A DNA stretch of 64,000 nt, taken from Desulfobulbus rhabdoformis. Its GTDB lineage: Bacteria; Desulfobacterota; Desulfobulbia; Desulfobulbales; Desulfobulbaceae. This document shows positions 46,301-55,013 of the stretch, piece by piece (position 1 is the stretch's first letter; every line of letters starts with the position of its first letter). A program made the position numbers and the translations under genes. The notes under the pieces were generated by a model, which saw nothing but the letters and a program-made list of their open reading frames with translations, had not been told where the DNA came from and did no database searches. Location: the NCBI RefSeq assembly GCF_016919065.1, contig NZ_JAFFQA010000026.1, positions 1 through 64,000 of the forward strand. Direction: 5' to 3'.

Positions 46301-46390
46301 GTGGATGTGGCCGGATTTACCTATGCGCAGCTTGAGGCGCAGATCGATGCAGCACTGGAAGAGGAAGCGCCGCTGGAGGAACAACTGTGA
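43307..46390 (+). CDS. hdrA: HdrA-like flavoprotein with two FAD modules
   Basis: At 1027 residues it is a double HdrA. The first module has GGGISGMQAALDLADSGF near residue 14, NDCSMCIIAPKL near 58, a ferredoxin motif CIACGQCTSVCP (about 109), CGACAEICPPG (about 166) and CVTP-like patches (VCHCGTN at about 463, ACTPRTHEP near 525). A second FAD module starts at GGGVAGMTAALNLAEQGF (about 602). C-terminal ferredoxin motifs follow (CDGCALCIEVCP 946 and CKGCGICQGTCP 984). HdrA bifurcates electrons from hydrogen to ferredoxin and a disulfide in methanogens. The two modules suggest a fused dimer. It overlaps its neighbours upstream and downstream. Confidence 0.94.
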   Translation: MADQSMNGSVLVVGGGISGMQAALDLADSGFFVYLVEKSGAIGGSMPQFNKVFPTNDCSMCIIAPKLVECGRHPNIRIMTLSTVQDVTGTAGNFTVRVIEHPRYVDMDKCIACGQCTSVCPKSVDDSFNSNIAKRKAIYIKYPQAVPLKYQIDPTSCLHLKNPTKCGACAEICPPGAIDFNDREREHIIQVGSVVMALGFQTFDPAKSKIWGYGVYPNVITSLQFERYLSPDGPTDGQLSRPSDKKPVKKVAFLQCIGSRDKNRCNNEYCSTVCCMYAIKEAMTIKESNPDLEVTIFYMDMRTPGKEFDRYLERAKNEYGVRFIRSRIHGVEPKGTKGDLRLHYISGQGQQVEEVVDLVVLSVGLETPESMVRLAERIGIHMTPDRFASISAFMPVHTSKKGVYTCGAFNGPRDIPQSVTGGSAAAASVSALLTSVRHTQTRSLLPPVEQDVGGEEPRIGVFVCHCGTNIAGVVDVEELAEYAATLPQVVHVARNLFTCAQDTQDRIVQEIRDKRLNRIVVAACTPRTHEPLFRKTLKSAGINEYLIEMANIRNQNSWVHNQEPEVATQKAKDLVRMAVVKVQTQVARKAIRLPIAPSVLIIGGGVAGMTAALNLAEQGFQVHLIEKTTQLGGNALHLFQTWNGEHVPRYISELKENVQQHPLIEVAYTSTVLSVDGHVGNFSSTIRTGSSRKRVINHGAVIITTGAKRYIPEEFEYGKIPKVVASIEFDKLHMHNETRVANGKSFVFIQCVGSRNEERPYCSKSCCTHSIQSAIKLKKEAPSRQIYILYREIRTYGQRERIYNQARELGIVFINYEMHGPPKVKKDGKGVLVEVWDHVLHRPLEIKADVVILAAATLASPDAMNLGNLFKIPLNSDGFFQEAHVKLRPVEFNVDGVFVAGLAHYPKPLEESISQALAAAAKAGRLLARKEISLEPNTALVDPVNCDGCALCIEVCPYQAITLVEYEDEEGTPLKTVNIDPVLCKGCGICQGTCPKRGVDVAGFTYAQLEAQIDAALEEEAPLEEQL

Positions 46391-46818
46391 ACACTACCCC
46401 GAAGATAATCGCTTTTTGCTGTAACTGGTGCTCCTACGCCGCAGCCGATCTCGCCGGTATTTCCAGGTTGCAGTATCCTGGTTCGGTACGCATTATTCGG
46501 GTGATGTGCTCGGGCATGGTACATCCGGAGATGGTGCTGCACGCCCTGGATAAGGGAGCTGAGGGAGTGATGATTATCGGCTGTCACCTGGGAGAATGCC
46601 ATTACATCAACGGTAATGAGATGGCCCTGGCCAGGGCCGAGGTCATTGCCGATACCCTGGAAGACATGGGCTATGAGAGCGAGCGTTTTCAGATCACCTG
46701 GGTCTCCTCGGCAGAACCCGAGCGTCTGGCAGAGGCCTTTCGCGCCTTTTGTGGCCGCCTGGCTATTCTGCGTGGTGAGCTTGCCGATATCTCCGATTCC
46801 CAGGATTCCAGGTTTTGA
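46387..46818 (+). CDS. mvhD: Hydrogenase-Hdr linker iron-sulfur subunit MvhD
   Basis: The 143-residue MvhD/FlpD protein carries the [2Fe-2S] cysteines FCCNWCSYAAADLAG and further Cys at MCSGMV and GCHLGECHY. It carries electrons from the hydrogenase MvhAG to HdrA. Some methanogen relatives use selenocysteine in the N-terminal motif; here it is Cys. The start is GTG 46387 overlapping the hdrA stop. Confidence 0.93.
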   Translation: MNTTPKIIAFCCNWCSYAAADLAGISRLQYPGSVRIIRVMCSGMVHPEMVLHALDKGAEGVMIIGCHLGECHYINGNEMALARAEVIADTLEDMGYESERFQITWVSSAEPERLAEAFRAFCGRLAILRGELADISDSQDSRF

Positions 46819-47729
46819 GTCTGCCCCGGCTCAGTTTTGAATGGCTACATGCCTGCTGTGGTTGTGAGGTCTCCCTGCTGGATGCGGGGGATGATTTTTT
46901 AACACTTGTCAGCCAGGTTGAGATCGTTCATTGCCCGTTGCTGCTGGATAATAAATATCAGCGGGACGAGACCGGCACACTGCAACTGCCCCAGGCGGAC
47001 ATCGGTCTTGTCTCTGGTGGGGTTGCCTCAGAAGAGGAGCTGGAGCTGGTTCAGGCTATGCGGGCGAGCTGTACCACTCTGATCGCCCTGGGGACCTGTG
47101 CCACCCATGGCGGCATTCCAGCCATGCGTAATCAGTGGACCACCCAGGAGACCCTGCAGACCGTGTACGCCTACGGCAGCGATGAGGCCTCATTGTTTCC
47201 CACCAAAATTTCAACTCCCCTGGATCGGGTGTACGCTGTGGATGAGCATGTCCAGGTCGACTGGCTGCTGCCGGGCTGCCCGCCCACTTCTGCAGCCATT
47301 GTCGGGATGCTGACGGGATTGCTTGACGGTAATCCAGGCAAAGCGTTGACCAAGAGTGTCTGCGAGACCTGTCCCACCCGGCGAGGAGCCAAAGGGCAGG
47401 GGGGCGTGGGGAGATTCTTGGACAATGCCACGGGCGATCCCCAAAAACCGCTTACGGAGATGGTCTGCCTGCTGGAACAGGGAATCCTGTGCATGGGGCC
47501 AGTGACCTCCGGCGGCTGTGGTGGTAAGGATGCGCCGCTCTGTCTGCGGGCTCGGGTTCCCTGCCGTGGCTGTTATGGGCCGGTGCGGGCGGGGAGCAAT
47601 CCGCTTTTGGATATGCTGGGCGCACTTGCCAGTAACGGCATTGATCACCGCTCTATGATTGATCGCAAATCGCTGCTGCGTTTCAGCGGGGCACACGGCA
47701 TGCTCAAACCCCTGCGTAAGCGAAGGTGA
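46815..47729 (+). CDS. mvhG: [NiFe(Se)] hydrogenase small subunit MvhG
   Basis: The 304-residue small subunit carries iron-sulfur clusters from the active site to MvhD. Motifs are HACCGCEVSLLD (proximal cluster), ALGTCATHGGIPAM, DWLLPGCPP and a C-terminal Cys set (TCPTRRGA, SGGCGGKDAPLC, PCRGCYGP). There is no twin-arginine signal, so the enzyme is cytoplasmic, as for group 3c. The start is TTG 46815 overlapping the mvhD stop (TTGA). Confidence 0.93.
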   Translation: MSLPRLSFEWLHACCGCEVSLLDAGDDFLTLVSQVEIVHCPLLLDNKYQRDETGTLQLPQADIGLVSGGVASEEELELVQAMRASCTTLIALGTCATHGGIPAMRNQWTTQETLQTVYAYGSDEASLFPTKISTPLDRVYAVDEHVQVDWLLPGCPPTSAAIVGMLTGLLDGNPGKALTKSVCETCPTRRGAKGQGGVGRFLDNATGDPQKPLTEMVCLLEQGILCMGPVTSGGCGGKDAPLCLRARVPCRGCYGPVRAGSNPLLDMLGALASNGIDHRSMIDRKSLLRFSGAHGMLKPLRKRR

Positions 47730-47775
47730 GGGGGCTGGTATATTTGAACAAGAGGAAACCGCTAAGGTAAAACAC

Positions 47776-49221
47776 ATGGGCCACCAGATTACCATACATC
47801 CTGTCACTCGTATCGAGGGGCACGCCCGCATAGATCTGCACTTGGATGAAGCCGGGCAGGTCAGTGATGCGCAGGTGGCTATTTCTGCGCTGCGAGGATT
47901 TGAACAGTTCGTCATTGGACGGCCGGCAGAGGAGATCCCGCGTATCGTTACCCGTATCTGCGGTATCTGTCCCTGGATGCATCATCTGGCTGCTGTAAAG
48001 GCTGTCGATGGCTGCTTTGGGGTGCAGCCGAGCGTAAGCGGTCACCTGCTGCGGGAACTTTGCCAGATCCTGGCGCATATCCACGATAAAATTCTGCATT
48101 TCTTTTTTTTGGCAGCGCCTGATTTTGTGCTTGATCCCCAGGCGGATCTGTCGGTGCGCAATATTATGGGGCTGGTACGCCAGGAACCGGAACTCGCAGG
48201 TCGGGTTGTGCGCATGCGCCAGTTGGCCCAGCAGATGCTCGCCCGGTTTGCAGGCAAGGCTATTCATCCCGTTGCCGCGGTTGTTAGCGGCTTTTCCTGT
48301 GCCATGCAAGAAGATGTACGTCAGTCCCTGCTTGCCGATGCCCGCGAGTTACTCGATTTTGCCTGCTATGCCATGGACTTTGCCAAAAAGCAGGCCTTTG
48401 AACGGCTCACTGGAGAGTTTGACGGACTGGGCTCCATTACCACGGGATTCATGGGAACTGTGGATGGTCAGGGGCGGCTGCGGCTTTATGAGGGGCAGCT
48501 TCGTCTGATGGAACCAGGAGGCGCGTATGAGGATTTTCAAGCCTGCGACTACCAGCAATACCTGGCTGAACACGTGGAGCCCTGGTCCTCGGCGAAGATG
48601 GTCTATGCCAAGTCCTGGGGAGAGGGGTTTTCGTTGAACCCTGAGCAGCCAAAAGGCATCTACCGGGTCAATACGCTGGCGCGACTCAATGTCTGCGACG
48701 CCATGGCAACCCCACGGGCCCAGCAGGAGCTGGAAGAATTTCGCAGTCGCTTTGGTCGACCTGTTCAGACAACACTTTTGTACCACTGGGCACGGCTGGT
48801 CGAGCTGGTCTATGCCTGTGAGCGCAGTATTGAGCTCCTGGAAGAGCAGGATATCATCAATCCCCAGGTGCGCAACGTGGCAGAGCCTGGGGCCGGTCGC
48901 GGAATAGGCCATGTTGAGGCACCACGTGGCACTCTGATCCACGAGTATGCCACCGATGAGCAGGGCTGTATCACCCATGCCAATCTTATTGTCGGCACCA
49001 CCCATAATATTGCCCCCATGAACCTGAGTGTGCAGCAGGCTGCGGCCTCGCTGATCAGTAACGGTCAGGTTGACGAGGGCATTCTCAACAAAGTCGAGAT
49101 GGCGGTCAGGGCTTATGACCCGTGAATTTCCTGTGCCACGCACCGCCTGGATGGCGGGCTCCCCCTGACGTTACATGTGATTGACCATCGTGGAAAGACG
49201 ATCCGTCGTTTGCACCACTAG
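47776..49221 (+). CDS. mvhA: [NiFeSe] group 3c hydrogenase large subunit MvhA, selenocysteine at residue 450
   Basis: The N-terminal metal motif RICGICPWMHH has C62 and C65. A naive reading ends at TGA 49123-49125 straight after ...VRAYDP, where all relatives need Cys. Read through, the frame gives DP-U450-IS-C453-ATH456, then a 25-residue tail to TAG 49219-49221. DPUISCATH is the VhuU-type motif of selenocysteine F420-non-reducing hydrogenases. A hairpin like a bacterial SECIS element follows the TGA at 49140. The protease gene at the start of the operon would cut after H456. Length is 481. The start is ATG 47776, with AAGGT upstream. Sec is inferred from sequence only. Confidence 0.9.
49140..49159 (+). 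promoter_or_regulatory. Bacterial SECIS-like hairpin downstream of the mvhA TGA
   Basis: CCGCC-TGGAT-GGCGG is extended by GC and GC with one bulged A, giving seven pairs and a five-base apical loop with two G. It starts 14 bases after the TGA, inside the coding frame, at the distance seen for SelB-binding hairpins in bacterial selenoproteins. Confidence 0.65.
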
Positions 49222-49322
49222 AGGTGTCCGGTTTAATGAGCGTGATGCTGCTGTCTAACTAGCTGTTATTTTGATCGCTCTGTTGAATATTATTTATGAA
49301 TTGAACCCATTGATTTTTGCCC

Positions 49323-49577
49323 ATGAATGCCAACAATGATACCTATCAGCGTAAAGTAGTGCGGGTTGAAGCCCCAAACTGTGCCTGCGGTTTTGTCGGG
49401 CACATGACCGCCGATGAGCTGAAGCAGCGTGCAGCCCACGATGACATGGATCTTTCCTGCCCAGTCTGCGGCCTGATCCATCTCAGCCGAGAAGAAATTG
49501 AGGACCTGGAAAAGCAAAAGGTGGTCAACTCGAAACGTTACCGGGAGATAGTGCGCCAGGCGATAGCGGATGTCTAA
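49323..49577 (+). CDS. Small cysteine-pair protein between mvhA and hypF
   Basis: The 84-residue protein begins at ATG 49323 (a TTG two codons earlier is possible). Two Cys groups, NCACGFVGH and SCPVCGLIHL, are 26 residues apart and could bind zinc or an iron-sulfur cluster. A helical charged C-terminus follows. Not recognised. Its place between the hydrogenase subunits and the hyp genes suggests a role in hydrogenase assembly or regulation, but this is only context. Confidence 0.65.
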   Translation: MNANNDTYQRKVVRVEAPNCACGFVGHMTADELKQRAAHDDMDLSCPVCGLIHLSREEIEDLEKQKVVNSKRYREIVRQAIADV

Positions 49578-49866
49578 GGGGGCGTGAAGTATCAGCCTTT
49601 ACAGGTGAAGGAAGGTAAGCGGAAAACTGTGGAGCGAGATTTTCTCTTTGCAGGGGGGCGCAATTTTTTTTGTAAGCCCCGTTTCTCTTCCCAGGCAGAT
49701 TGTTGTAACAAGATTGCATGGTTGGATTCTGTTGTGCGGATTGTGCCTGTTGTGAGTGCTTGAAAAAGTCTGGTGGAAAAAACTTCATGCTGCTAGAGTG
49801 CCACAGGCGCAGGTGGAAAGCCTGCTGGAACCTTGTTGAAACCTCAAATTTCTGGAAAATTATTGC

Positions 49867-52188
49867 ATGAAGTATGGCCTGCCTGCCGCACCATCTGAGA
49901 CCACAGCTCTGCGGGTGACTGTGCGTGGCATTGTGCAAGGAGTGGGGTTTCGACCTTTTGTTTATCGGCTTGCCCATGCATTAGGCCTGGTCGGGACGGT
50001 TATCAACGACAGTGACGGGGTTGAGATTATCCTTGGTGGAAAGGAGCGGAGGATGCAGGAATTTCTCCATCGCTTGCAGGCCGAAGCGCCGGTCGCCGCC
50101 CGTATTACCGAGCTGAAAACTGAAACCATAGACACAGACTTGCCAACCGATGGATTTGCCATCCTTCCCAGCCGCTCGTCCAGTCGTCCCTCGACCCAGA
50201 TTGCTCCGGATATGTCCATCTGCCCGGACTGTCTGCAAGAAATTATGGACCCGCAGGACCGTCACTACCGCTATCCCTTTACGAACTGTACCAACTGCGG
50301 TCCCAGATTTTCCATTGTCAAGCGCGTTCCCTATGACCGACCCAATACTTCCATGCAGGCCTTCACCATGTGCGAGCAGTGCAGCCGGGAGTATAACGAC
50401 CCCCTGGACCGACGCTTTCACGCGCAACCCAACGCCTGTCCCCAGTGCGGCCCCCAACTGAGCTGGCACGATGATAAAGGCCAGCCCCTTCCGGGTGACT
50501 GCCTGGCAAACTGTGCCCAGGCCCTGCAAAAAGGGCATGTGGTGGCGATAAAGGGGCTTGGTGGTTTTCATCTTGCTGTCGACGGGGCAAACGAAGAGGC
50601 TGTAGGGCTGCTGCGCAGTCGCAAACACCGCCCGGCAAAGCCGTTGGCCATCATGGTGCGGGATCTGAAGACGGCGCGAACATTTTGTCGTATCAGTGAG
50701 CAGGAGGCCGCGCTGCTCCTTTCACCCGAGCATCCTATTGTGCTGGTTGAACGGCTGAAAACAGCACCGATCGCCGAGGCGGTGGCTCCGGGACTTGAAA
50801 AAATCGGACTAATGCTCCCCTACACACCGCTGCACGCGCTCTTGCTCAGTGAACCCGATGTACCACAGGTTCTGGTCATGACCAGCGGCAATAGGGGCGG
50901 GGAGCCGATCTGTACTGACAATGACGAGGCAATGCACCAGTTGGCAGGACTGGCGGATTGTTTTCTGCTCCATAACCGCGAGATCGTCACCCGGGTCGAT
51001 GATTCGGTGGCGCGAGTTATGGACGGGAAAGTGCGTCTGCTGCGGCGTGGACGCGGGTATTCTCCTGTCCCTATTTTGCTTAATGCACCGACAGATGATA
51101 TCCTTGCCTGTGGCGGGGAGATGAAAAACGCCTTCTGTATTGTTCGCAACCAGGAGGCCTACCTCTCGCAGCATATTGGTGAGCTGGTGAACACACAGAC
51201 CTTTGATTTTTTCACGGAGAGTGTGGACCACCTGCAGGATGTGCTTGAGCTGGAGCCCAATAACGTCGCAGTCGATCTGCATCCGGATTATCTCTCCAGC
51301 CGCTATGGCCGAGGCCGCAGTGAGGGCTGGATCAACGTGCAGCACCATCATGCGCACCTGGCGGCGGTACTTGCCGAACAGCAGCTCAGTGGCCCGGTTC
51401 TTGGCCTGGTGCTTGATGGCACCGGCTACGGACCGGACGGAACCATCTTTGGCGGTGAGATCTACCAGGCAGACCGAGAGAGCTTTACGCGTCTTGGTCA
51501 CCTGGCCACCATCCCCCTGCCCGGAGGTGATCGTGCGGCCTTGGAGCCCTGGCGGATGGCCATGTCGCTGCTCTATACCTGCCTGGGTGAAGAGGGGCTT
51601 TGGGAGACACAGCAACCACCGGCCTTGGCTGCCATCGATTCAGGCAAGAAAAACCTGCTCGCCCAGATGCTTGTCAAACAGTTCAACTGTCCTGCCACCT
51701 CGAGCTGTGGCCGCTTGTTTGATGGGGTTTCGGCGTTGTTGGGGCTCTGTCTGGAAAGTCAATACGAGGGGCAGGCGGCCATGCTTTTGGAGCAGCAGGC
51801 GTTTGGGGCCGATACCAATGAGAACGTGGACCGTTACCCTCAGCAGATAGAGAGAGGGGATGGACAGCTTGTTCTCGCCCCTGATGGACTTGTGGCCGGA
51901 GTGCTTGCCGATATTCGAGAGAACGTTCCGCTGGCGGTGATGGCCCGCGCCTTTCACTACTGGCTGGCGGCAGGACTTATACAGGCCCTTGAGCAGTTGC
52001 GTCAGACGACCGGTCTCAATCAGGTGGTCCTGGCCGGTGGCTGCATGCAGAATATGATGTTGTTTGAGCGGCTCAGCAGGGGCCTGCGAGACCAGGAATT
52101 TATGGTCTATGCAGGCGAGCTGGTGCCGATGAATGATGGTGGCCTTGCCCTGGGGCAGGCCTATATAGGAGGTGTTTCATGTGTTTAG
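49867..52188 (+). CDS. hypF: Hydrogenase maturation carbamoyltransferase HypF
   Basis: The 773-residue protein uses carbamoyl phosphate and ATP to modify HypE for cyanide ligand synthesis. In order: acylphosphatase domain (GIVQGVGFRPFVYRLA), two zinc fingers (CPDCLQEI, CTNCGPRF; CEQCSREY, CPQCGPQL), a YrdC-like domain (about 205-375) and a Kae1-like domain with HHHAHLAAVLAEQ and LDGTGYGPDGTIFGGE. Full length. It starts 289 bases after the small Cys gene; that gap has no recognisable gene. Confidence 0.97.
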   Translation: MKYGLPAAPSETTALRVTVRGIVQGVGFRPFVYRLAHALGLVGTVINDSDGVEIILGGKERRMQEFLHRLQAEAPVAARITELKTETIDTDLPTDGFAILPSRSSSRPSTQIAPDMSICPDCLQEIMDPQDRHYRYPFTNCTNCGPRFSIVKRVPYDRPNTSMQAFTMCEQCSREYNDPLDRRFHAQPNACPQCGPQLSWHDDKGQPLPGDCLANCAQALQKGHVVAIKGLGGFHLAVDGANEEAVGLLRSRKHRPAKPLAIMVRDLKTARTFCRISEQEAALLLSPEHPIVLVERLKTAPIAEAVAPGLEKIGLMLPYTPLHALLLSEPDVPQVLVMTSGNRGGEPICTDNDEAMHQLAGLADCFLLHNREIVTRVDDSVARVMDGKVRLLRRGRGYSPVPILLNAPTDDILACGGEMKNAFCIVRNQEAYLSQHIGELVNTQTFDFFTESVDHLQDVLELEPNNVAVDLHPDYLSSRYGRGRSEGWINVQHHHAHLAAVLAEQQLSGPVLGLVLDGTGYGPDGTIFGGEIYQADRESFTRLGHLATIPLPGGDRAALEPWRMAMSLLYTCLGEEGLWETQQPPALAAIDSGKKNLLAQMLVKQFNCPATSSCGRLFDGVSALLGLCLESQYEGQAAMLLEQQAFGADTNENVDRYPQQIERGDGQLVLAPDGLVAGVLADIRENVPLAVMARAFHYWLAAGLIQALEQLRQTTGLNQVVLAGGCMQNMMLFERLSRGLRDQEFMVYAGELVPMNDGGLALGQAYIGGVSCV

Positions 52189-52457
52189 CCATTCCCATGC
52201 AGGTCGTTGAGCTGCGCGGCGGCAGTGATGAGTTGCTTGACCCCCAAGTGGCCATGGTTGAAAGCGACGGCGTGCGCAAAGAAATCCGCCTGGAAATGGT
52301 TGACCGGGTTCCCGAAGTGGGGGACTATGTCATTATTCATGCCGGGTTCGCTATTCGCTCCTTATCTGAGGAAGAGGCCGAAATCAATCTCAAGCTGATG
52401 CGGCAGATGGCCGAGGCTCTGGAAAAAGAGGGGCGCCTTCCCGGAGCACCGGAATGA
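52179..52457 (+). CDS. hypC: Hydrogenase maturation chaperone HypC
   Basis: The 92-residue chaperone starts MCLAIPMQVVEL, the catalytic Cys2 form. It works with HypD to carry the Fe(CN)2CO unit to the large subunit. It overlaps hypF by ten bases and hypD by four, so translation is coupled. Confidence 0.97.
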   Translation: MCLAIPMQVVELRGGSDELLDPQVAMVESDGVRKEIRLEMVDRVPEVGDYVIIHAGFAIRSLSEEEAEINLKLMRQMAEALEKEGRLPGAPE

Positions 52458-53542
52458 AATGTGCTGATGAGTTCAGGTCCAGGGATATTACCGCGCCCCT
52501 GATCGAAGAGATCAACCGTACCCTGACCACCCCCGTTCGCATTATGGAAGTGTGCGGCACGCACACCATGTCTATTTTTCGTCATGGCATCCGTTCGCTG
52601 CTCCCCGAAGGAATTACCCTGCTTTCAGGACCGGGGTGCCCGGTCTGTGTCACCCCGGCCGATCATATCGATGCCTTTCTTGCCGCCGCTCAAAATCCCG
52701 AGGTGACGATTGCCACCTTTGGCGATCTGATCAGGGTGCCCGGCAGCGAGGGCTCACTTGCTACCGCGCGGGCGCAGGGGGCGCAGGTGGAGATCGTCTA
52801 TTCGCCCATGGATGCCTTGGCCCTTGCCCAAAAAGAGCCTGAGCGAACTGTGCTCTTTCCTGCCATAGGCTTTGAGACAACAGTGCCCACCATCGCGGCA
52901 ACGATCCTGCAGGCCGAGCGTTTGGGCATTGAAAATTTCGTAATCATCGCTGCCGGTAAAACCATGCCTCAGGCCCTGGACACGCTGCTTTGTGATGAGG
53001 AACTCAAAATTGACGGACTGCTCTGTCCAGGCCATGTGAGTGCCATTATCGGCAGTGACGCTTACAAACCCTTTGCCGAGCGCCATAACCTGGCCTGTGC
53101 CGTGGCCGGATTTGAGCCCGCTGATATTCTTGCCGGGTTACTCAGTTTGATCCGCCAGCTGGCTGATGGCCATCCCCGTGTGGAGAACTGCTACACCCGT
53201 GCGGTCACCGCCGAGGGGAACCGCAATGCGCAAAAGCTCATTGACCAGGTCTTTGAAGCTGCCGACAGCCCTTGGCGAGGCCTGGGGACGATTCCGGGCA
53301 GCGGTTTGGTGTTGCGGCCCCAGTACCAGCGTTTTGACGCAGTGGAGCGTTTAGGGCTCAGCGTGCAGCCCGCTGCGGAGCCCAAGGGGTGCCGCTGTGG
53401 CGATATCCTCAAGGGCATCCTGCTGCCTCCGGATTGCCCACTTTACGGAAAGGCATGCACTCCGCTGAAACCTGTCGGCCCCTGTATGGTTTCCAACGAA
53501 GGCACCTGTGCGGCGTATTATCGTTACAGCGGCCAGAAATAA
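52454..53542 (+). CDS. hypD: Hydrogenase maturation protein HypD
   Basis: The 362-residue scaffold protein assembles the iron ligand unit. Motifs are CGTHTMSIFRHGIRSLLP, GPGCPVCVTP and the C-terminal 4Fe-4S region with GCRCGDILKG and GTCAAYYRY. It overlaps hypC by four bases. Confidence 0.97.
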   Translation: MKCADEFRSRDITAPLIEEINRTLTTPVRIMEVCGTHTMSIFRHGIRSLLPEGITLLSGPGCPVCVTPADHIDAFLAAAQNPEVTIATFGDLIRVPGSEGSLATARAQGAQVEIVYSPMDALALAQKEPERTVLFPAIGFETTVPTIAATILQAERLGIENFVIIAAGKTMPQALDTLLCDEELKIDGLLCPGHVSAIIGSDAYKPFAERHNLACAVAGFEPADILAGLLSLIRQLADGHPRVENCYTRAVTAEGNRNAQKLIDQVFEAADSPWRGLGTIPGSGLVLRPQYQRFDAVERLGLSVQPAAEPKGCRCGDILKGILLPPDCPLYGKACTPLKPVGPCMVSNEGTCAAYYRYSGQK

Positions 53543-53587
53543 GCATTACAATAAGCGGTTAATTCTTGTTATTTTTGTAAGGATCCC

Positions 53588-54604
53588 ATGAAAGCAGACT
53601 CGATTATAAGTCTTGACCACGGCAGTGGCGGACTTGCCAGCCAGAATCTGATCAGTGGCCTCTTCCTCAGGTATCTGCGTTCTCCGCAACTGCATGACCT
53701 GGAAGATTGTGCGATACTCGGCGAGTATTGCGGACGAATTGCCTTTTCCACGGATAGTTATGTGGTTGATCCGCTTTTTTTTCCGGGCGGTGATATTGGA
53801 AAACTGGCAGTGCACGGTACCATTAATGACCTGGCAATGCGTGGTGCCCGACCCATTGCTTTGAGTCTGGCTTTAATTATTGAAGAAGGCTTTGCCTATG
53901 CAGATCTGGAGCGGGTAGTCGCCTCAATCTCCGCCTGTTCCGAAGCCTCCGGAGTAGCCGTTGTTACCGGGGACACCAAAGTGGTCCCCAAGGGCAAGGT
54001 TGACAAGATTTTTGTCAATACCTCGGGCATCGGCATTGCCTCCCACCGGCACAATATCTCAGGGACAAAGGCAGAGTCCGGTGATGCGGTGATTATCTCC
54101 GGTACCCTGGCTGATCATGGTATCACCATCATGAGTGCCCAGGCAGGCATTGCCATTGACGGTGATATCAAAAGCGATACACAGGCCCTGCATCGCCTTG
54201 TCGCCACCCTGCTGGAATGCAACACCGGCGTGGTCCATGTTCTGCGTGATCCCACCCGGGGGGGGCTGGCCACCACCCTCTGTGAAATTGCCCGTTCATC
54301 CGGGGTGGATATCACCCTTGAAGAAGAACGCTTACCCATCCGTGGCTCAGTGAATACCGCCTGCGAGATGATTGGCCTTGATCCACTCTATCTGGCCAAC
54401 GAAGGCAAAATGATCGTCATCTGTGATCGCGACGGTGCCGAGGACGTGTTGCAGCTAATGCGGCGCACGCCCGAGGGGCGCGATGCCGCCCTTATCGGCT
54501 GGGTGGGAGAGTCCGGGGAGGGCAGGGTCAGCCTGACCACACGTATCGGTGGCTCTCGTCTGCTGGAGCCACTGACCGGTCAACCTTTGCCTCGCATCTG
54601 CTAA
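53588..54604 (+). CDS. hypE: Hydrogenase maturation protein HypE
   Basis: The 338-residue PurM-type ATPase dehydrates the carbamoyl-thiol to thiocyanate. It begins with LDHGSGGLASQ and has DPTRGGLATTL and the C-terminal PRIC, whose last Cys carries the carbamoyl group. The start is ATG 53588; hypA follows after 18 bases. Confidence 0.97.
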   Translation: MKADSIISLDHGSGGLASQNLISGLFLRYLRSPQLHDLEDCAILGEYCGRIAFSTDSYVVDPLFFPGGDIGKLAVHGTINDLAMRGARPIALSLALIIEEGFAYADLERVVASISACSEASGVAVVTGDTKVVPKGKVDKIFVNTSGIGIASHRHNISGTKAESGDAVIISGTLADHGITIMSAQAGIAIDGDIKSDTQALHRLVATLLECNTGVVHVLRDPTRGGLATTLCEIARSSGVDITLEEERLPIRGSVNTACEMIGLDPLYLANEGKMIVICDRDGAEDVLQLMRRTPEGRDAALIGWVGESGEGRVSLTTRIGGSRLLEPLTGQPLPRIC

Positions 54605-54622
54605 TCCAAGGAGTCCCCTGTC

Positions 54623-55009
54623 ATGCATGAATTATCGCTTGCGCAAAGTCTGCTTGACCAACTCGTAACCCTTGCCCGTGAACACCAGGCGGAACATGTG
54701 ACCCGCATTTCAGTGACCATAGGTCCATTTTCCGGGATCGTTCGTGACAGTTTTGAGTTTGGTTTCAATATATTAAAAGATGCGCAACCCCTGACCAAAG
54801 ATGCTGTGCTGGTGGTGGAAACCCCAGACCCGGTCTATACCTGCCTGGATTGCAACAAGGTGTCTGTTATTCCCTTTGTGCAACCCGGTGAGGCAACTGA
54901 AATGAATCTTGGTGGCGGCTATCCCAAAAAGTGTCCCTGGTGCTGCCAAAACAGGCTTTCTCCCAAAGGGGGAACCGAACTTATTTTGAATCAAGTAGAA
55001 ATGGAGTAG
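54623..55009 (+). CDS. hypA: Hydrogenase nickel incorporation protein HypA
   Basis: The 128-residue protein has MHELSLAQSLLDQL with the nickel-ligating N-terminal His2, and a zinc domain with CLDCNKV and CPWCCQN. It passes nickel to the large subunit together with HypB. The zinc domain has an extra Cys (CCQN) that varies from the usual CPxC form. Four bases separate it from hypB. Confidence 0.95.
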   Translation: MHELSLAQSLLDQLVTLAREHQAEHVTRISVTIGPFSGIVRDSFEFGFNILKDAQPLTKDAVLVVETPDPVYTCLDCNKVSVIPFVQPGEATEMNLGGGYPKKCPWCCQNRLSPKGGTELILNQVEME

Positions 55010-55013
55010 ACAC

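Noticed and set aside
49123..49125. TGA as the true stop of mvhA
   Set aside because: It would remove the catalytic C-terminal Cys pair that all functional large subunits need, while the following frame encodes exactly the missing motif and a processable tail. A frameshift is not needed to explain it.
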